A stretch of 64,000 bases of DNA from JBGSUE01 sp041753515 (GTDB lineage Bacteria; Patescibacteriota; Microgenomatia; UBA10105; UBA927). Made by a program: the position numbers and the translations under genes. Where the stretch lies: contig JBGSUE010000045.1 in NCBI GenBank assembly GCA_041753515.1, positions 1 to 64,000 of the forward strand, in the 5' to 3' direction. The notes beneath the pieces were generated by a model, which saw only the letters and a list, made by a program, of their open reading frames with translations, searched no databases and was not told where the DNA came from. Shown piece after piece: positions 15,506 through 24,947 of this stretch. The stretch's first letter is position 1. Each line of letters begins with the position of its first letter.

Positions 15506-17488
15506 ATGAAAGATACGCGGTTTGTTTTCGTATCCGCACTTCTTTTCGTCTACATTCAAACAGTACTCTTCCACCCTATCGGAACGATTGCCATCATCGG
15601 TATTTTCATACTTATCTATGGGCTCATATGCGTTGTATCACACCGTCTCCCTCCTCCACTTTTTCTCTTTCTTCTTATAATTTTTCCTTCAACCATGCTC
15701 CTGCGGTCAAATTTTCTTGTCCAGGCAGTACTGGCAGCGTCCATAATTGCCCTATTTCCGTACACTGTCTATATCCTGAAAACCGGAACGGATCCAACAG
15801 TAAATATACAAAATGTCCTCAGTGCGTATCTGTCGATAAAACTCAGTTATCTTTCAACACTCATGAGACGGTCACTGTATCCGAAATTCCTTCATAAACA
15901 ATGGATACTTCCGGTTTTCGCCGGTCTTGGGATTGCAAGTGTGCCGGGATTTCTGCTGTTAGGACTTTTTTCCAGCGCAGACCCTGTATTTTCCCGATCA
16001 GTAGAAAAGTTTTTTTCCACAATCCATATCGGAAAATTTTCCATTCGCATCGGTGTAGCAATCCTCATCTATCTCTTTGCCAGAGCAACTCAGCTGCTCC
16101 CTGACCCTAAAAAAATATCTTTTCCGAAATACGTGGCTGTGTTTAATACTCCCATCACGATACTTACCTCGGTCATCGCACTTGTCACCGGTTGGTTTCT
16201 TGCCGTGCAGTGGCGCTATATTTTTGCTTCTGTAACCCGGGAAACAGATCTTTCACAATTCGGTGTATCGACGTATTCGGAATATGTTCGGCGCGGATTT
16301 GCGGAGCTTCTTCTAGCAGGAATCATTATTCACAGCATACTTCTGGTCGGATACCTCAGTGTGCGAAACAGGAAAAACAAACTTTTTACCTATCATTTTT
16401 GGGTTCAAATATTCTTAATCGCACAGTATGGAATTTTTATTTTGAGTGTCATGCGCAGAGTATTTCTCTACTGGCAATTCCACGGGCTTACTCTCGTCCG
16501 GTTTTATGGAGCCGTATTCCTCATCTATCTTGGAGCACTCACCATCATCCTTCTCTTGCGTCATTTCCGCCGGTTTGCCTGGGCTCGTGTAGAGTTAACT
16601 CTCACCGCAATCATGATTCTTTGCACCGGACTGTTCAATGCAGACCATTTTCTCTCTACCCACCATCCGCCATCCGTCAACGGTAAAACGGATTATGTCT
16701 ATCTGTCCCGTCTTTCACCGGACGGATACAACGGCTGGATGCAAAGTTATATGTATGCGACACAGACTTTGGCTGTATTATCCGCAAAACCTGTATCTCA
16801 TTTTACCGAAGATGACCGGCGGGTTTTTGCCGGCGTAGGTTCAATTCTCGGATCTCTCACCCGCTCATACGATTATCTGGCACAGAGACATTCGACTGCA
16901 GATCAATATACTATGTATTCACAGACAGTTTCCCTATCGCTTGAAAATCAGTTCTATACATACATATCAACAGCACAGACAGATCAACAACTATTGACAC
17001 GTTACGGCGATACAACCTCTTATGCGCTTGAATCCTTTTTACAGCCTTACACATTTACATCACCTGCCTATACCCTGACAGAACAGATCTCCAGGGCAGA
17101 ATCATTCCGTACAATTCTCCGTAAACCTCAATCGGCATCCCGTCTCCAGACAGATCCGGTTTTTGCACATATATCACTTACTGACGGGGAAACATGCGCG
17201 TATAACCGCGATACTGAAAATAATACCTTTGTCTTCTGCATGCCGCAATTTTATTGGGTGACCATGAAAAGCACACCTGTTTTATCCGTTTGGGAAAAAA
17301 TACTGCAATATAACGCATCGGACGCCCGCGTCTGGAGCATGCTCTCAAAAGACATTCCGATACAGACGCTCATCGGCCTTCAGGAATCGTATATTTCACT
17401 GTATTATAAACTGATGACACTGCCCGCAGAGTCCCGCACCTTTTCCCGTGATTCTTCTACCGAAGCCCTGTTCCTTCAGTCGTACTAA
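15506..17488 (+). CDS. DUF4173/DUF4153-like polytopic membrane protein
   Basis: The 660-aa product has about eleven to twelve membrane helices in the first 390 residues and then a soluble extracytoplasmic-type region of about 250 residues. The middle stretch TYSEYVRRGFAELLLAGII matches the conserved core of the DUF4173 family, whose function is not known. ATG 15506 is preferred since TATACT (15491-15496) precedes it by nine bases. An upstream in-frame ATG would lie within the preceding gene. It may be part of the envelope-related set with the phosphodiester glycosidase. Confidence 0.8.
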   Translation: MKDTRFVFVSALLFVYIQTVLFHPIGTIAIIGIFILIYGLICVVSHRLPPPLFLFLLIIFPSTMLLRSNFLVQAVLAASIIALFPYTVYILKTGTDPTVNIQNVLSAYLSIKLSYLSTLMRRSLYPKFLHKQWILPVFAGLGIASVPGFLLLGLFSSADPVFSRSVEKFFSTIHIGKFSIRIGVAILIYLFARATQLLPDPKKISFPKYVAVFNTPITILTSVIALVTGWFLAVQWRYIFASVTRETDLSQFGVSTYSEYVRRGFAELLLAGIIIHSILLVGYLSVRNRKNKLFTYHFWVQIFLIAQYGIFILSVMRRVFLYWQFHGLTLVRFYGAVFLIYLGALTIILLLRHFRRFAWARVELTLTAIMILCTGLFNADHFLSTHHPPSVNGKTDYVYLSRLSPDGYNGWMQSYMYATQTLAVLSAKPVSHFTEDDRRVFAGVGSILGSLTRSYDYLAQRHSTADQYTMYSQTVSLSLENQFYTYISTAQTDQQLLTRYGDTTSYALESFLQPYTFTSPAYTLTEQISRAESFRTILRKPQSASRLQTDPVFAHISLTDGETCAYNRDTENNTFVFCMPQFYWVTMKSTPVLSVWEKILQYNASDARVWSMLSKDIPIQTLIGLQESYISLYYKLMTLPAESRTFSRDSSTEALFLQSY

Positions 17489-17509
17489 TAAACATGGTAC
17501 ACTTTCCCC

Positions 17510-18832
17510 ATGACCATTAAATTTTTAGGAGCGGCGGGTACCGTGACCGGATCGGGATACATTCTGACGAACGATACCGGGCAGTCGATTCTTATTGATC
17601 TTGGCATGTTCCAGGGGCCGCCGGACATTGACCGCCTGAACGCAACACCGCTTGATCCCACCGATATCAAAAATCTTTCCGGTGCAATCCTGACTCATGC
17701 CCATACGGACCATTGCGGCCGCCTGCCGCTTCTTACCTCCCGCGGATTTTCTGGAAATATATACATGACGGCACCCACATATGAACTGACGAAATATTCC
17801 CTACAGGACAGCGCAAAAATCCAGAAGTCGGATAAAGCTCAACAGCTTTTCACCTCTGATGATGTCGATTCTATTACACAGACTTTCAAAATTCTTCCAT
17901 ACGGGAAATTGTTGACTATCGGCAATTTTTCAATCCGGTTTCTTGATGCCGGACACATCATCGGATCGGCAAGCATTGAGATACAAGCCGACGGCAGAAC
18001 TATTTTGTTTTCCGGTGATTTGGGTAACAGTCCGGAAATGCTCGTTCAAGCCACACAATCCATACCCCGTGCCGATACCGTCATCATGGAATCAACATAC
18101 GGTGACAGGAACCATCCGGCTGGTAATCCGGCCGACGTGGTAGCCAATGAGATAGTCCACATACGGAAATCAAAAGGCACGCTTCTCATCCCGGCATTCT
18201 CCATTGAGAGGACACAGGAACTACTCCACATATTCAATCATCTCAATCCCGGCATACCGGTCTACCTTGACTCACCTATGGCAGACTATGCAACGGAAGT
18301 GTATGACAAATACAGGAGCCTCATGAACGACGAAGTAGCCCAAGATTACCGGACAGAAGACGGTCCGTTTGTGTTTCCCGAGCTTGTGACTATCAAAAGT
18401 CATGGGGCAAGCTCAAAACTGGGAACAACGGATGGTCCGAAAGTCATAATCGCCGGAAGCGGCATGATGACCGGCGGACGGATGCTGACACATGCGAAAG
18501 AACTGCTCCCCGATCCGTCAACCCGGTTACTGATCGTCGGATATCAGGGAGAAGGAACACTCGGCCGGGAGCTTCAGGAAGGAAGTACGGATGTTGTCAT
18601 CCAGGGACACCATGTACATGTAGAGGCAACAATCACAGACTGCCAACTCATGAGTGCCCATGCCGACCAATCGCAACTTATATCATGGATTTCTTCCATT
18701 GCGGGAGTGAAACATCTGATCCTGACACATGGGGAAGATAGCCCCAGAAATACACTTAAACAGCTTATTCACACAAAAACTGATATAACGGATATCCGGC
18801 TTCCAGCGATGGGCGAAATGGTGTCACTCTGA
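17510..18832 (+). CDS. beta-CASP metallo-beta-lactamase RNA nuclease
   Basis: The 440-aa protein has the metallo-beta-lactamase signature HAHTDHCGRLP, the downstream DAGHIIGSA and FSGDLG strands, and the beta-CASP motifs ESTYGDRNH, PAFSIERTQELL, GSGMMTGGR and a final HVEA/SAHAD pair. This is the CPSF73/YSH1-like bacterial branch that processes or degrades RNA. Both zinc sites look intact. A TACACT box six bases before the ATG suggests leaderless translation. It is convergent with the metalloprotease gene that follows, with no gap. Confidence 0.93.
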   Translation: MTIKFLGAAGTVTGSGYILTNDTGQSILIDLGMFQGPPDIDRLNATPLDPTDIKNLSGAILTHAHTDHCGRLPLLTSRGFSGNIYMTAPTYELTKYSLQDSAKIQKSDKAQQLFTSDDVDSITQTFKILPYGKLLTIGNFSIRFLDAGHIIGSASIEIQADGRTILFSGDLGNSPEMLVQATQSIPRADTVIMESTYGDRNHPAGNPADVVANEIVHIRKSKGTLLIPAFSIERTQELLHIFNHLNPGIPVYLDSPMADYATEVYDKYRSLMNDEVAQDYRTEDGPFVFPELVTIKSHGASSKLGTTDGPKVIIAGSGMMTGGRMLTHAKELLPDPSTRLLIVGYQGEGTLGRELQEGSTDVVIQGHHVHVEATITDCQLMSAHADQSQLISWISSIAGVKHLILTHGEDSPRNTLKQLIHTKTDITDIRLPAMGEMVSL

Positions 18833-19498
18833 CTATTCTACACCTGCATGTATCCTCATCCCATTGCTTTTGAGCCACTTGATCTGCTGTTTATACGACG
18901 GATTAAAACGGGAAACGAGCGACCAGAACGCACGGGAGTGGTTTTTATGGACTATGTGGCTCAGCTCATGGATGACAACGTAGCGGATGACCAGTGGCGG
19001 CGCCATTACGAGCCGCCAGGAAAACTGCAGACGGTTATCGTGGCTGCAGGATGCCCACTTGCTACTTGTGTCCGAAAAATATACCCCTGAATACGATACA
19101 TGCATTGATAGTGACAAGGACTCTACATAACCGCAAATAATATCTTTTGCCTGTTTTTTATACCAAGTGCCCAGCTCAGTTTTTATGCGGAACTGCACAG
19201 AGCGCGGAAACTGCAGTTTTTCCTCCACTGCCGAAATTTCTTTATACGGCCCGATGTCCAATACACATTCTTTCCCTAAATACAAAATTTTCTCACCGTG
19301 GACATACGATATATCTTTAGGAATGGCTGATATTAGCTTATTCTGCTTTTCAATCCATTCCTTATGGCTTTCCACGAACCTGCGGATGACAAACAGCGGC
19401 ACCAGCCTCGGTGCTTTTACCACAATATGCCCATCCGGAGCCATGCTCATAATTATGCTTCTTCTAGATGATCGACGTATCTCAATATCTGTGGTCAT
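18833..19498 (-). CDS. YgjP-like zinc metallopeptidase (DUF45/SprT-like)
   Basis: The 221-aa protein shows the DUF45 pattern: an N-terminal beta-rich segment (SIIMSMAPDGHIVVKAP), a Trp-rich middle (KWASCSHDNRLQFSWRL), and the zinc motif HELSHIVHKNHSRAFW, i.e. HExxH with a later His. Function in the family is poorly known. The frame stays open further upstream but runs into the obgE gene on the other strand, so a start at 19498 (or 19507) is used. A TACTAT box immediately upstream supports it and places the two genes back to back. Confidence 0.88.
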   Translation of the reverse strand: MTTDIEIRRSSRRSIIMSMAPDGHIVVKAPRLVPLFVIRRFVESHKEWIEKQNKLISAIPKDISYVHGEKILYLGKECVLDIGPYKEISAVEEKLQFPRSVQFRIKTELGTWYKKQAKDIICGYVESLSLSMHVSYSGVYFSDTSSKWASCSHDNRLQFSWRLVMAPPLVIRYVVIHELSHIVHKNHSRAFWSLVSRFNPSYKQQIKWLKSNGMRIHAGVE

Positions 19499-19546
19499 GC
19501 CAACCATAGTACCGTACACATACTGTAGTGTACAATCCCGTATACA

Positions 19547-20509
19547 ATGTTTATCGATAGCGTGGATATTACAGTTATTGCAGGAAATGGCGGATCCGGT
19601 GCTGCCACGTTCCGGCGTACCGCACAGACTGCTTTTGGCGGACCTGACGGAGGCAATGGCGGAAACGGCGGAAATATCTATGTCCAAGGTTCGGTTCATA
19701 TCAGAGATTTATCCGCATTCAGGTTTAAAAAAACAATTGAGGCCGAGCAAGGAGCACACGGTACAAAACATAACGGATTCGGCAAAAATGCCGCCCATAC
19801 CACAATCTTCGTGCCCATCGGCACAAGAATAACCGATACCGATACGGGAGACATCATCGACATTCTCGATACCGATACACGCATACTTGTCGCAGAGGGA
19901 GGAAAAGGCGGCAAGGGAAACGTATTTTTCAAAAGTCCGACAAACAGGGCTCCGGAAAACAAGGAACCCGGAGGCACAGGTCAACAAAAACACATCCACC
20001 TGGAACTGTATCTTATTGCAAAAATCGGACTCGTGGGGCTACCGAACGCAGGAAAAAGCAGTCTTCTGGCTGCTCTCACCCGGGCCCGTCCTGCAATCGC
20101 TCCCTATCCGTTTACCACCCTTGAGCCGTCAATCGGCATGCTTGACGGATATGCTATTGCCGATATTCCGGGACTGATTGAAGGAGCATCCAATGGGAAA
20201 GGACTGGGTATACAATTTTTGAAACACATCGAAAAAACAGAAGTACTGATCCACTGTATCGACTGCACGAACACCGATGTATGTAAAGCATACAATACTG
20301 TCCGGAACGAATTCAAAAACTATAATCCGGAACTTATGCAAAAAAAAGAACTGATTTATCTGAATAAAACCGATCTTATCGATGAAAACATAGTACAAAA
20401 ACTGATAAACGAGCTGAAACATCTGAATCCAGAGATCGTCGCAGGTTCCGTTTACAGCCAAAAAACACTATCTACCCTCACCTCACGCATCTTTTCAATG
20501 CTCCGTTAA
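19547..20509 (+). CDS. obg: GTPase ObgE
   Basis: Obg is an essential GTPase acting in 50S ribosome assembly and stress signalling. The 320-aa protein has the glycine-rich Obg fold (GNGGSGAATFRR, GGNGGNGGNIYV, EGGKGGKGN) and then the G domain: P-loop GLPNAGKSS, DIPGLIEGAS, and NKTDL. It lacks the C-terminal OCT extension found in many Gram-positive forms. TACAAT at 19531-19536 lies ten bases before the start, with no Shine-Dalgarno. Confidence 0.97.
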   Translation: MFIDSVDITVIAGNGGSGAATFRRTAQTAFGGPDGGNGGNGGNIYVQGSVHIRDLSAFRFKKTIEAEQGAHGTKHNGFGKNAAHTTIFVPIGTRITDTDTGDIIDILDTDTRILVAEGGKGGKGNVFFKSPTNRAPENKEPGGTGQQKHIHLELYLIAKIGLVGLPNAGKSSLLAALTRARPAIAPYPFTTLEPSIGMLDGYAIADIPGLIEGASNGKGLGIQFLKHIEKTEVLIHCIDCTNTDVCKAYNTVRNEFKNYNPELMQKKELIYLNKTDLIDENIVQKLINELKHLNPEIVAGSVYSQKTLSTLTSRIFSMLR

Positions 20510-20556
20510 CACATGTGGTGTATTGATGCTCCGATTTTTGCTATAATTACCTGCAC

Positions 20557-20820
20557 ATGGCATGGTTCTGCTATATTGTGGAATGCAGTGACGGATCACT
20601 GTATACAGGAATTACACTGGACCTTAAAAGACGGGAAGACGAACACAATACGGATGATAAAAAAGGTGCAAAATATACCAGATATAAACGTCCGGTAAAA
20701 ATCGTGTATTCCGAAAAATTTCAGACACAATCCCAAGCACGGATAAGAGAAGCAGCAATTAAGAGATGGCCGAAAGAAAATAAGGTAAAATTGATAATGA
20801 AAAATAAAATGGGCCGCTAG
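20557..20820 (+). CDS. GIY-YIG nuclease superfamily protein (UPF0213 type), first copy
   Basis: The 87-aa protein starts with WFCYIVECSDGSLYTGIT, the GIY-YIG strand pair in its CYI...YTG form, followed by the Arg of DLKRR, and ends with the conserved REAAIKRWP segment. Such stand-alone domains are probable small nucleases of unknown target. TATAAT (20542-20547) lies nine bases before the ATG. Its stop TAG lies inside a degenerate tRNA-like sequence, exactly as the second copy ends inside tRNA-Lys. Confidence 0.9.
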   Translation: MAWFCYIVECSDGSLYTGITLDLKRREDEHNTDDKKGAKYTRYKRPVKIVYSEKFQTQSQARIREAAIKRWPKENKVKLIMKNKMGR

Positions 20821-20857
20821 CTCAATGGTAGACCCGGCAGCTGCCGGGCTTTTAAGC
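20811..20857 (+). pseudogene. truncated tRNA-Lys-like sequence with inserted palindrome
   Basis: GGGCCGCTAGCTCAATGGTAGA matches the first 22 bases of the real tRNA-Lys at 21112 except at three positions, and CTTTTAAGC at its end matches the anticodon loop. Between them is a perfect 16-base palindrome CCCGGCAGCTGCCGGG (20833-20848), and the 3' half of the tRNA is missing. It cannot fold as a tRNA. With the following CTTTTAA the palindrome could end transcription of the first GIY-YIG gene. Confidence 0.7.
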
Positions 20858-20861
20858 GAAT

Positions 20862-21140
20862 ATGTTTCAAGTTTATGTAATTCGGGCAAGTACGAATGGG
20901 AAAATATATATCGGGCAAACAGAAGATATCGCTAAAAGATTGGATCAGCATAATAATCGCAATTTCGACAAACGTGCATATACAAAACTAAACGGAAAAG
21001 ATTGGAAGATTGTGTATACTGAAGAATATCAAACAAGATCTGAAGCTTTAAAACGAGAAAATGAACTCAAATCACACAGAGGAAGAGACTTTATTAAAAA
21101 TTTACTTTCGGGGGTCGGTAGCTCAACGGTAGAGCAGTAG
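20862..21140 (+). CDS. GIY-YIG nuclease superfamily protein, second copy
   Basis: A second, diverged GIY-YIG domain of 92 aa: MFQVYVIRASTNGKIYIGQT, then DIAKRLDQHN and a C-terminal RENELKSHRGRDFIKN. It belongs to the branch whose members resemble excinuclease UvrC N-domains. The last residues (GVGSSTVEQ) are read from the tRNA-Lys gene itself, which overlaps this frame by 29 bases. The arrangement repeats that of the first copy and points to duplication of a nuclease-tRNA unit. Confidence 0.88.
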   Translation: MFQVYVIRASTNGKIYIGQTEDIAKRLDQHNNRNFDKRAYTKLNGKDWKIVYTEEYQTRSEALKRENELKSHRGRDFIKNLLSGVGSSTVEQ

Positions 21141-21183
21141 CCTTTTAAGCTATTGGTTCAGGGTTCGAATCCCTGCCGACTCA
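21112..21183 (+). tRNA. tRNA-Lys (UUU)
   Basis: The acceptor GGGTCGG pairs with CCGACTC, the D-arm is TAGCTCAACGGTAGAGC, the anticodon loop CTTTTAA gives UUU, and the T-arm is AGGGTTCGAATCCCT. CCA is not encoded. The serine recombinase gene on the other strand ends within its last three bases, so its 3' end is the left border of the mobile element. Confidence 0.96.
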
Positions 21184-22953
21184 CAAATTAGCATGTTTTA
21201 CCCCGAACTTATCAGCAAGAAGTTGCTGAATAAGATATTGTGGTAAATTAAGTTGAATATCAATCTTGTCAGGTATTAACTGATCCTTCTTTGGTACACC
21301 AGCAATGCGATCCTTGTCGGTCTTTGGTCGGGCATACACAACAACTTGATCTATGATCATATGGATGAGTTCATACAATTCTTTTTCATCCTTTTCTGCT
21401 TTATTCAAGGCTTTCTCGTATTTTTTGGCATAAAGCTCCAGACTATACACATAGCCCTTTGATAAAGACTCCTGAGCAAGCTCAAAATCAATCTTTTTAA
21501 TGCTTTCATTGCAATTACTTTCTTGTTTTTTTAATTCAGCAATTTGCTTGTTCAGTTCTTCAATATCAATATGTCCATGTGCGTGTTGATTGAGGATATT
21601 AGTCTTGATCTTGGGTATGGCATTAAGTATCTTAGTCCATCGCTTTCGTTCTTTTTTCAAACGATCAATGTTAATGCGAGATGAGTCTAACCCTTTCTGA
21701 TATTCGTAAGTAGCTTTGGGATTGCTTAAAAGTTGCTTAACAAACTCAATAACATATTCTTCTAACTCATCTGCTGGAATAGGTATTACTGGACAGTTGT
21801 TCTGAGGGTATTTCTTCTTGTTTTTTCTGTTGCATTGGTAATAATAGGAAAAGTCTAATTTTTTACCTACATATTTTCTTGCTCCTGTCCAAGACCATTC
21901 GGATTCTTTTGATCCTCCCAGACTCCTGCAATGGTCGCATTTTAATAGACCAGATAGCAAGTAAAAATGTTGGTCAACCTTTCTCTGGGCAAGAGTTCTC
22001 CTTGCAGAGACCTCCTTCAATATCTTTTGAGCCAAATCAAACAATGGTTGCGGGATTATTGGCTCATGTTTATATGGAGATAATTTCCACTCACCCTTTG
22101 GTAAACGCTTACTTTTAACTGTCTTGTCGTAGTAGCGAGTACCGATATACACCTCATCCTCCAAGATCGATCTCACTGTTTCCATACGCCAGAAATGTAT
22201 TGGGTTGGTCTTGCGAGGTTTTCCCTTGCGCTTGTTGTTGTTAATCGCTGAGATTTCAGGACTAACCATTTTTTGCTCCTGGAGAGTGTCTGCAATTTTC
22301 TGTGGACTGAGTCCACCTGTTGTAAATAATCCAAAAATCATTTCTACAACATCAGATTCTTCCTTGAGAATTACCAAGTGTCCATTTTCGTCCTTGTTGT
22401 AACCATAAGGAGCGTTAGCCCCCATTAACTTTCCTTGTTTTATCGCTTCTTCACGACCACCTCTGGTTCTTGCCAAGATATTTTCTCGTTCAAGTTCTGC
22501 AAGGACGCCCATAATGCCAAGCATAGCCTTACCAAATGGGGTAGAAGTATCTATACTTTCAGTTGCCGAGAGAAACTCAATTTTATTTTCTTCAAAAAAC
22601 TCAACAGTATCCATCAGTATCCGAAGTTTTCTGGCAAAACGATCTATCTTGAAAACTGCCACTGTATCAAAAGGTTTGTTACCCTTGGGAGCGAGAAGAT
22701 AATCCTCCATCAATTTTCTGAAACCTGGTCTTTCTTCAAGTTTTACAGTTCCACTAATGTCATCATTATAGACGTGGTTTTCACCAGCAAATACAAATGA
22801 TGGTTGCCCACTGTTCATATTTAACTTCGTTTTCAATAATGCTTCCACTGCTGATCTCTGAACATTAGGCCCAAACTTTTCTGCCTGATCATCTGTTGAG
22901 ACTCGAATGTAAAAGGCAACCCTTCGTGGGATTTCTTGCTGTTTTCTATCCAT
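21181..22953 (-). CDS. large serine recombinase
   Basis: The 590-aa protein has the resolvase/invertase catalytic domain (VAFYIRVSTDDQ with the nucleophilic Ser, later DRFARKLRILMDTVEFFEE and the LERENILARTRGGREEA helix). A Recombinase domain and a zinc ribbon (CDHC and a later YYQCNRKNKK stretch) follow, then a coiled-coil region. Enzymes of this class integrate and excise elements at short attP/attB sites without accessory DNA bending. It sits at the extreme left of the element, touching tRNA-Lys, as expected for the integrase of that insertion. Confidence 0.95.
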   Translation of the reverse strand: MDRKQQEIPRRVAFYIRVSTDDQAEKFGPNVQRSAVEALLKTKLNMNSGQPSFVFAGENHVYNDDISGTVKLEERPGFRKLMEDYLLAPKGNKPFDTVAVFKIDRFARKLRILMDTVEFFEENKIEFLSATESIDTSTPFGKAMLGIMGVLAELERENILARTRGGREEAIKQGKLMGANAPYGYNKDENGHLVILKEESDVVEMIFGLFTTGGLSPQKIADTLQEQKMVSPEISAINNNKRKGKPRKTNPIHFWRMETVRSILEDEVYIGTRYYDKTVKSKRLPKGEWKLSPYKHEPIIPQPLFDLAQKILKEVSARRTLAQRKVDQHFYLLSGLLKCDHCRSLGGSKESEWSWTGARKYVGKKLDFSYYYQCNRKNKKKYPQNNCPVIPIPADELEEYVIEFVKQLLSNPKATYEYQKGLDSSRINIDRLKKERKRWTKILNAIPKIKTNILNQHAHGHIDIEELNKQIAELKKQESNCNESIKKIDFELAQESLSKGYVYSLELYAKKYEKALNKAEKDEKELYELIHMIIDQVVVYARPKTDKDRIAGVPKKDQLIPDKIDIQLNLPQYLIQQLLADKFGVKHANL

Positions 22954-23083
22954 ATTTCTTTACACTTGCAACAAGAGATAAGATTAAGTTCCTGGTGGGT
23001 TATCTCTATTTAGAGTATTATACTAATTTTAGCGAGATTACACAAAGAGTTGAGTGAGGGTTTTGAAGTTATACTCGATAAAA

Positions 23084-23779
23084 TCAACTTGGGACAGGCT
23101 GACTAATTACAGGTTTCCCTGAATAGTCAATTAAAGTTAAGCCATTTTTAGCCAAAATTTCTGCCAATCTTACTTCGGGTGGCCTGAAATCATGGGGAGT
23201 ATCATCAAATGAAACTGATTCTTCAATAATCTTGGTTTTTTCTTCAACCAGTAGGTGTAGGTTATTTCTTCCAATAAAGTCGTTAATGACCTTCATAACA
23301 GAGAGGACTGGCGTTACAGAATCGTTGACGATTTTGAGTGGCATCCCTATCTTTTCTTCTTGCTCCAACGCCTTATCAAGTCGTTTGACTAACTTTGGTA
23401 ACAGTTTTGTGGACAGGTACTCCATTTGCTCCAGTGAGGCTTTTTGCAAATCAGATCGTAGTAAGTCCAATTCAACTTCTTGTTTAACGACCAGTGCAAT
23501 CCGTTTCGTGAGGCTGGCTTTATGATACTTATTCCTGTAATTCTCAACTGCCTTGTAACTGGGAAGTTCAACTGCTGGATATTGCTCACAAAGAGCTGCT
23601 AAGGCTTTTACTGGAGAAAGTTTATGAGTAAGAAGCTCATCGAGCTTGGTTCTTACTTCCTGGGGCAAAGCATGGATACTGGACTTAAAACCATCTCGTT
23701 TAAGTTGAGTTGCTTTCTGGAGATTGGCAACTCGGGTGAGATAGAAGTCGTCTTGTGGATTAGTATTTGGATCAATCAT
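23084..23779 (-). CDS. helical accessory protein of unknown function
   Basis: The 231-aa protein is mostly helical, with a basic N-terminal half containing a possible DNA-binding segment (LPSYKAVENYRNKYHKASL) and a central coiled coil (LLRSDLQKASLEQMEYLSTK). No catalytic motif is seen. Size and layout would allow a DNA-recognition protein, for example a small terminase-like subunit, but no partner gene is present and this is speculation. It lies just upstream of the serine recombinase on the same strand. Confidence 0.6.
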   Translation of the reverse strand: MIDPNTNPQDDFYLTRVANLQKATQLKRDGFKSSIHALPQEVRTKLDELLTHKLSPVKALAALCEQYPAVELPSYKAVENYRNKYHKASLTKRIALVVKQEVELDLLRSDLQKASLEQMEYLSTKLLPKLVKRLDKALEQEEKIGMPLKIVNDSVTPVLSVMKVINDFIGRNNLHLLVEEKTKIIEESVSFDDTPHDFRPPEVRLAEILAKNGLTLIDYSGKPVISQPVPS

Positions 23780-23874
23780 ATTCGCTTACTTAATTATAGC
23801 GAAAATGAGGGGTTTTGATCCATCTATTTACAATTACTATCCTTCCATTTAGAAGGCTGCTGACCTGGAAAGTG

Positions 23875-24858
23875 TTACGAAAGCACTTTTTCTTTCAATT
23901 GCCCTATTAGTTTTCCCTCAATTTCAATTTCACCGCTTTTTAATTGCTCTTGCGTATCAAACTCAGTATCAAATCCAGGTATGTGGATTTTACCATCTGG
24001 TTTTGTTCTTCCAGATTTAACCTTTTTCACCAACTCCGAGGAATTTTGCTTAAACTTATCAGTTCCAATTAAAAGATTTGGGCTAAATGCCATATAAAAT
24101 GTTCCCCAATCTCCTTCATCAAATACAAAAGATGCTCCTGTCAATGCACCAGCCAACAACTCCACCACCATTGCAAGACCAGACCCTTTATATGAACGAT
24201 CAAACGGAAGAATCGCACCTTTCATAGCTAATTCTGGATCGGTGGTTAATTCACCATTTTTATCTACTGCGACATTTTCGGGTAACTTTTGACCTAACAC
24301 CTTTGCCCTAACCAATCCATACCATGTTATTGCTGATGCAGCCATATCAAAGACGATAGGGTGTTCAATCGTTGGAAAGCCAAATGCGATAGGATTCGTA
24401 CCATATGCCGGATCAATTCCTCCATGATGTAATACTCCTCGTGGAGAACTTGCTGCTACAATTCCTATTAAATCTTGCTGTGCCATTTTTCTGGCATAGT
24501 AACTGATTGCCCCGACACTTGAAAAAGTATTATTTGTACCTACAACAGCAAATCCTTTTTTCTTTGCGATCTCTATTGCCTTATCTGTTGCAACTTGAGC
24601 TGCAAGAGGTCCAGCTGCCCCTCCACCATCAATTAAAGCTGATAGCTCTGTCTCTTTAATAGTCTTTGGAGGGTATTTTGGTTTTATATCCTGAGCAGGC
24701 TCTGAACCAAGTAATTTGAGCAGTCCTTGAGTGTTTTTCCCTGTAAGTTCTGCGTACAAAAAAACATCAGCAATTTTCTCTGCTTCATCAGCTGAATAGT
24801 ATTTGCTTGTTAGAGCTTTTGTCATTAGCTCTCTCAACTTTGAGATTTTTATCTTCAT
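23875..24858 (-). CDS. Ldh (malate/L-lactate dehydrogenase type 2) family oxidoreductase, atypical active site
   Basis: The 327-aa protein follows the Ldh_2 family along its length: the N-terminal helices, an AGPLAAQVATDKAIEIAKKKG segment, DPAYGTNPIAFGFP binding the nicotinamide cofactor, and SYKGSGLAMVVELLAGALTG. The usual SHG motif, whose His contacts the substrate, reads TQG here (GKNTQGLLKL). The NSNHFG region reads NNTFSSVG. Typical members reduce 2-oxoacids with NAD(P)H; this variant may use another substrate or none. It is a metabolic-type gene carried inside a mobile element. Confidence 0.85.
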   Translation of the reverse strand: MKIKISKLRELMTKALTSKYYSADEAEKIADVFLYAELTGKNTQGLLKLLGSEPAQDIKPKYPPKTIKETELSALIDGGGAAGPLAAQVATDKAIEIAKKKGFAVVGTNNTFSSVGAISYYARKMAQQDLIGIVAASSPRGVLHHGGIDPAYGTNPIAFGFPTIEHPIVFDMAASAITWYGLVRAKVLGQKLPENVAVDKNGELTTDPELAMKGAILPFDRSYKGSGLAMVVELLAGALTGASFVFDEGDWGTFYMAFSPNLLIGTDKFKQNSSELVKKVKSGRTKPDGKIHIPGFDTEFDTQEQLKSGEIEIEGKLIGQLKEKVLS

Positions 24859-24895
24859 AGCGTTATTTTATCAGAAAGTGATCCCGTCTGACATA

Positions 24896-24925
24896 AGAAA
24901 ACCCCTCCATGAAGAAGGGGCTTTC
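24896..24925 (-). terminator. rho-independent terminator
   Basis: CCCCT and AGGGG pair around a CATGAAG-containing loop (24902-24920). On the minus strand the stem is followed by TTTTCTT. It lies just past the end of the DUF4352-like gene and separates it from the oxidoreductase gene downstream. Confidence 0.75.
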
Positions 24926-24947
24926 TCTTAAAGAACAGGCCTATTCT

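Noticed and set aside
23084..23779. Phage small terminase
   Set aside because: Only size and a helical, basic character fit; no large terminase, portal or capsid gene is present.
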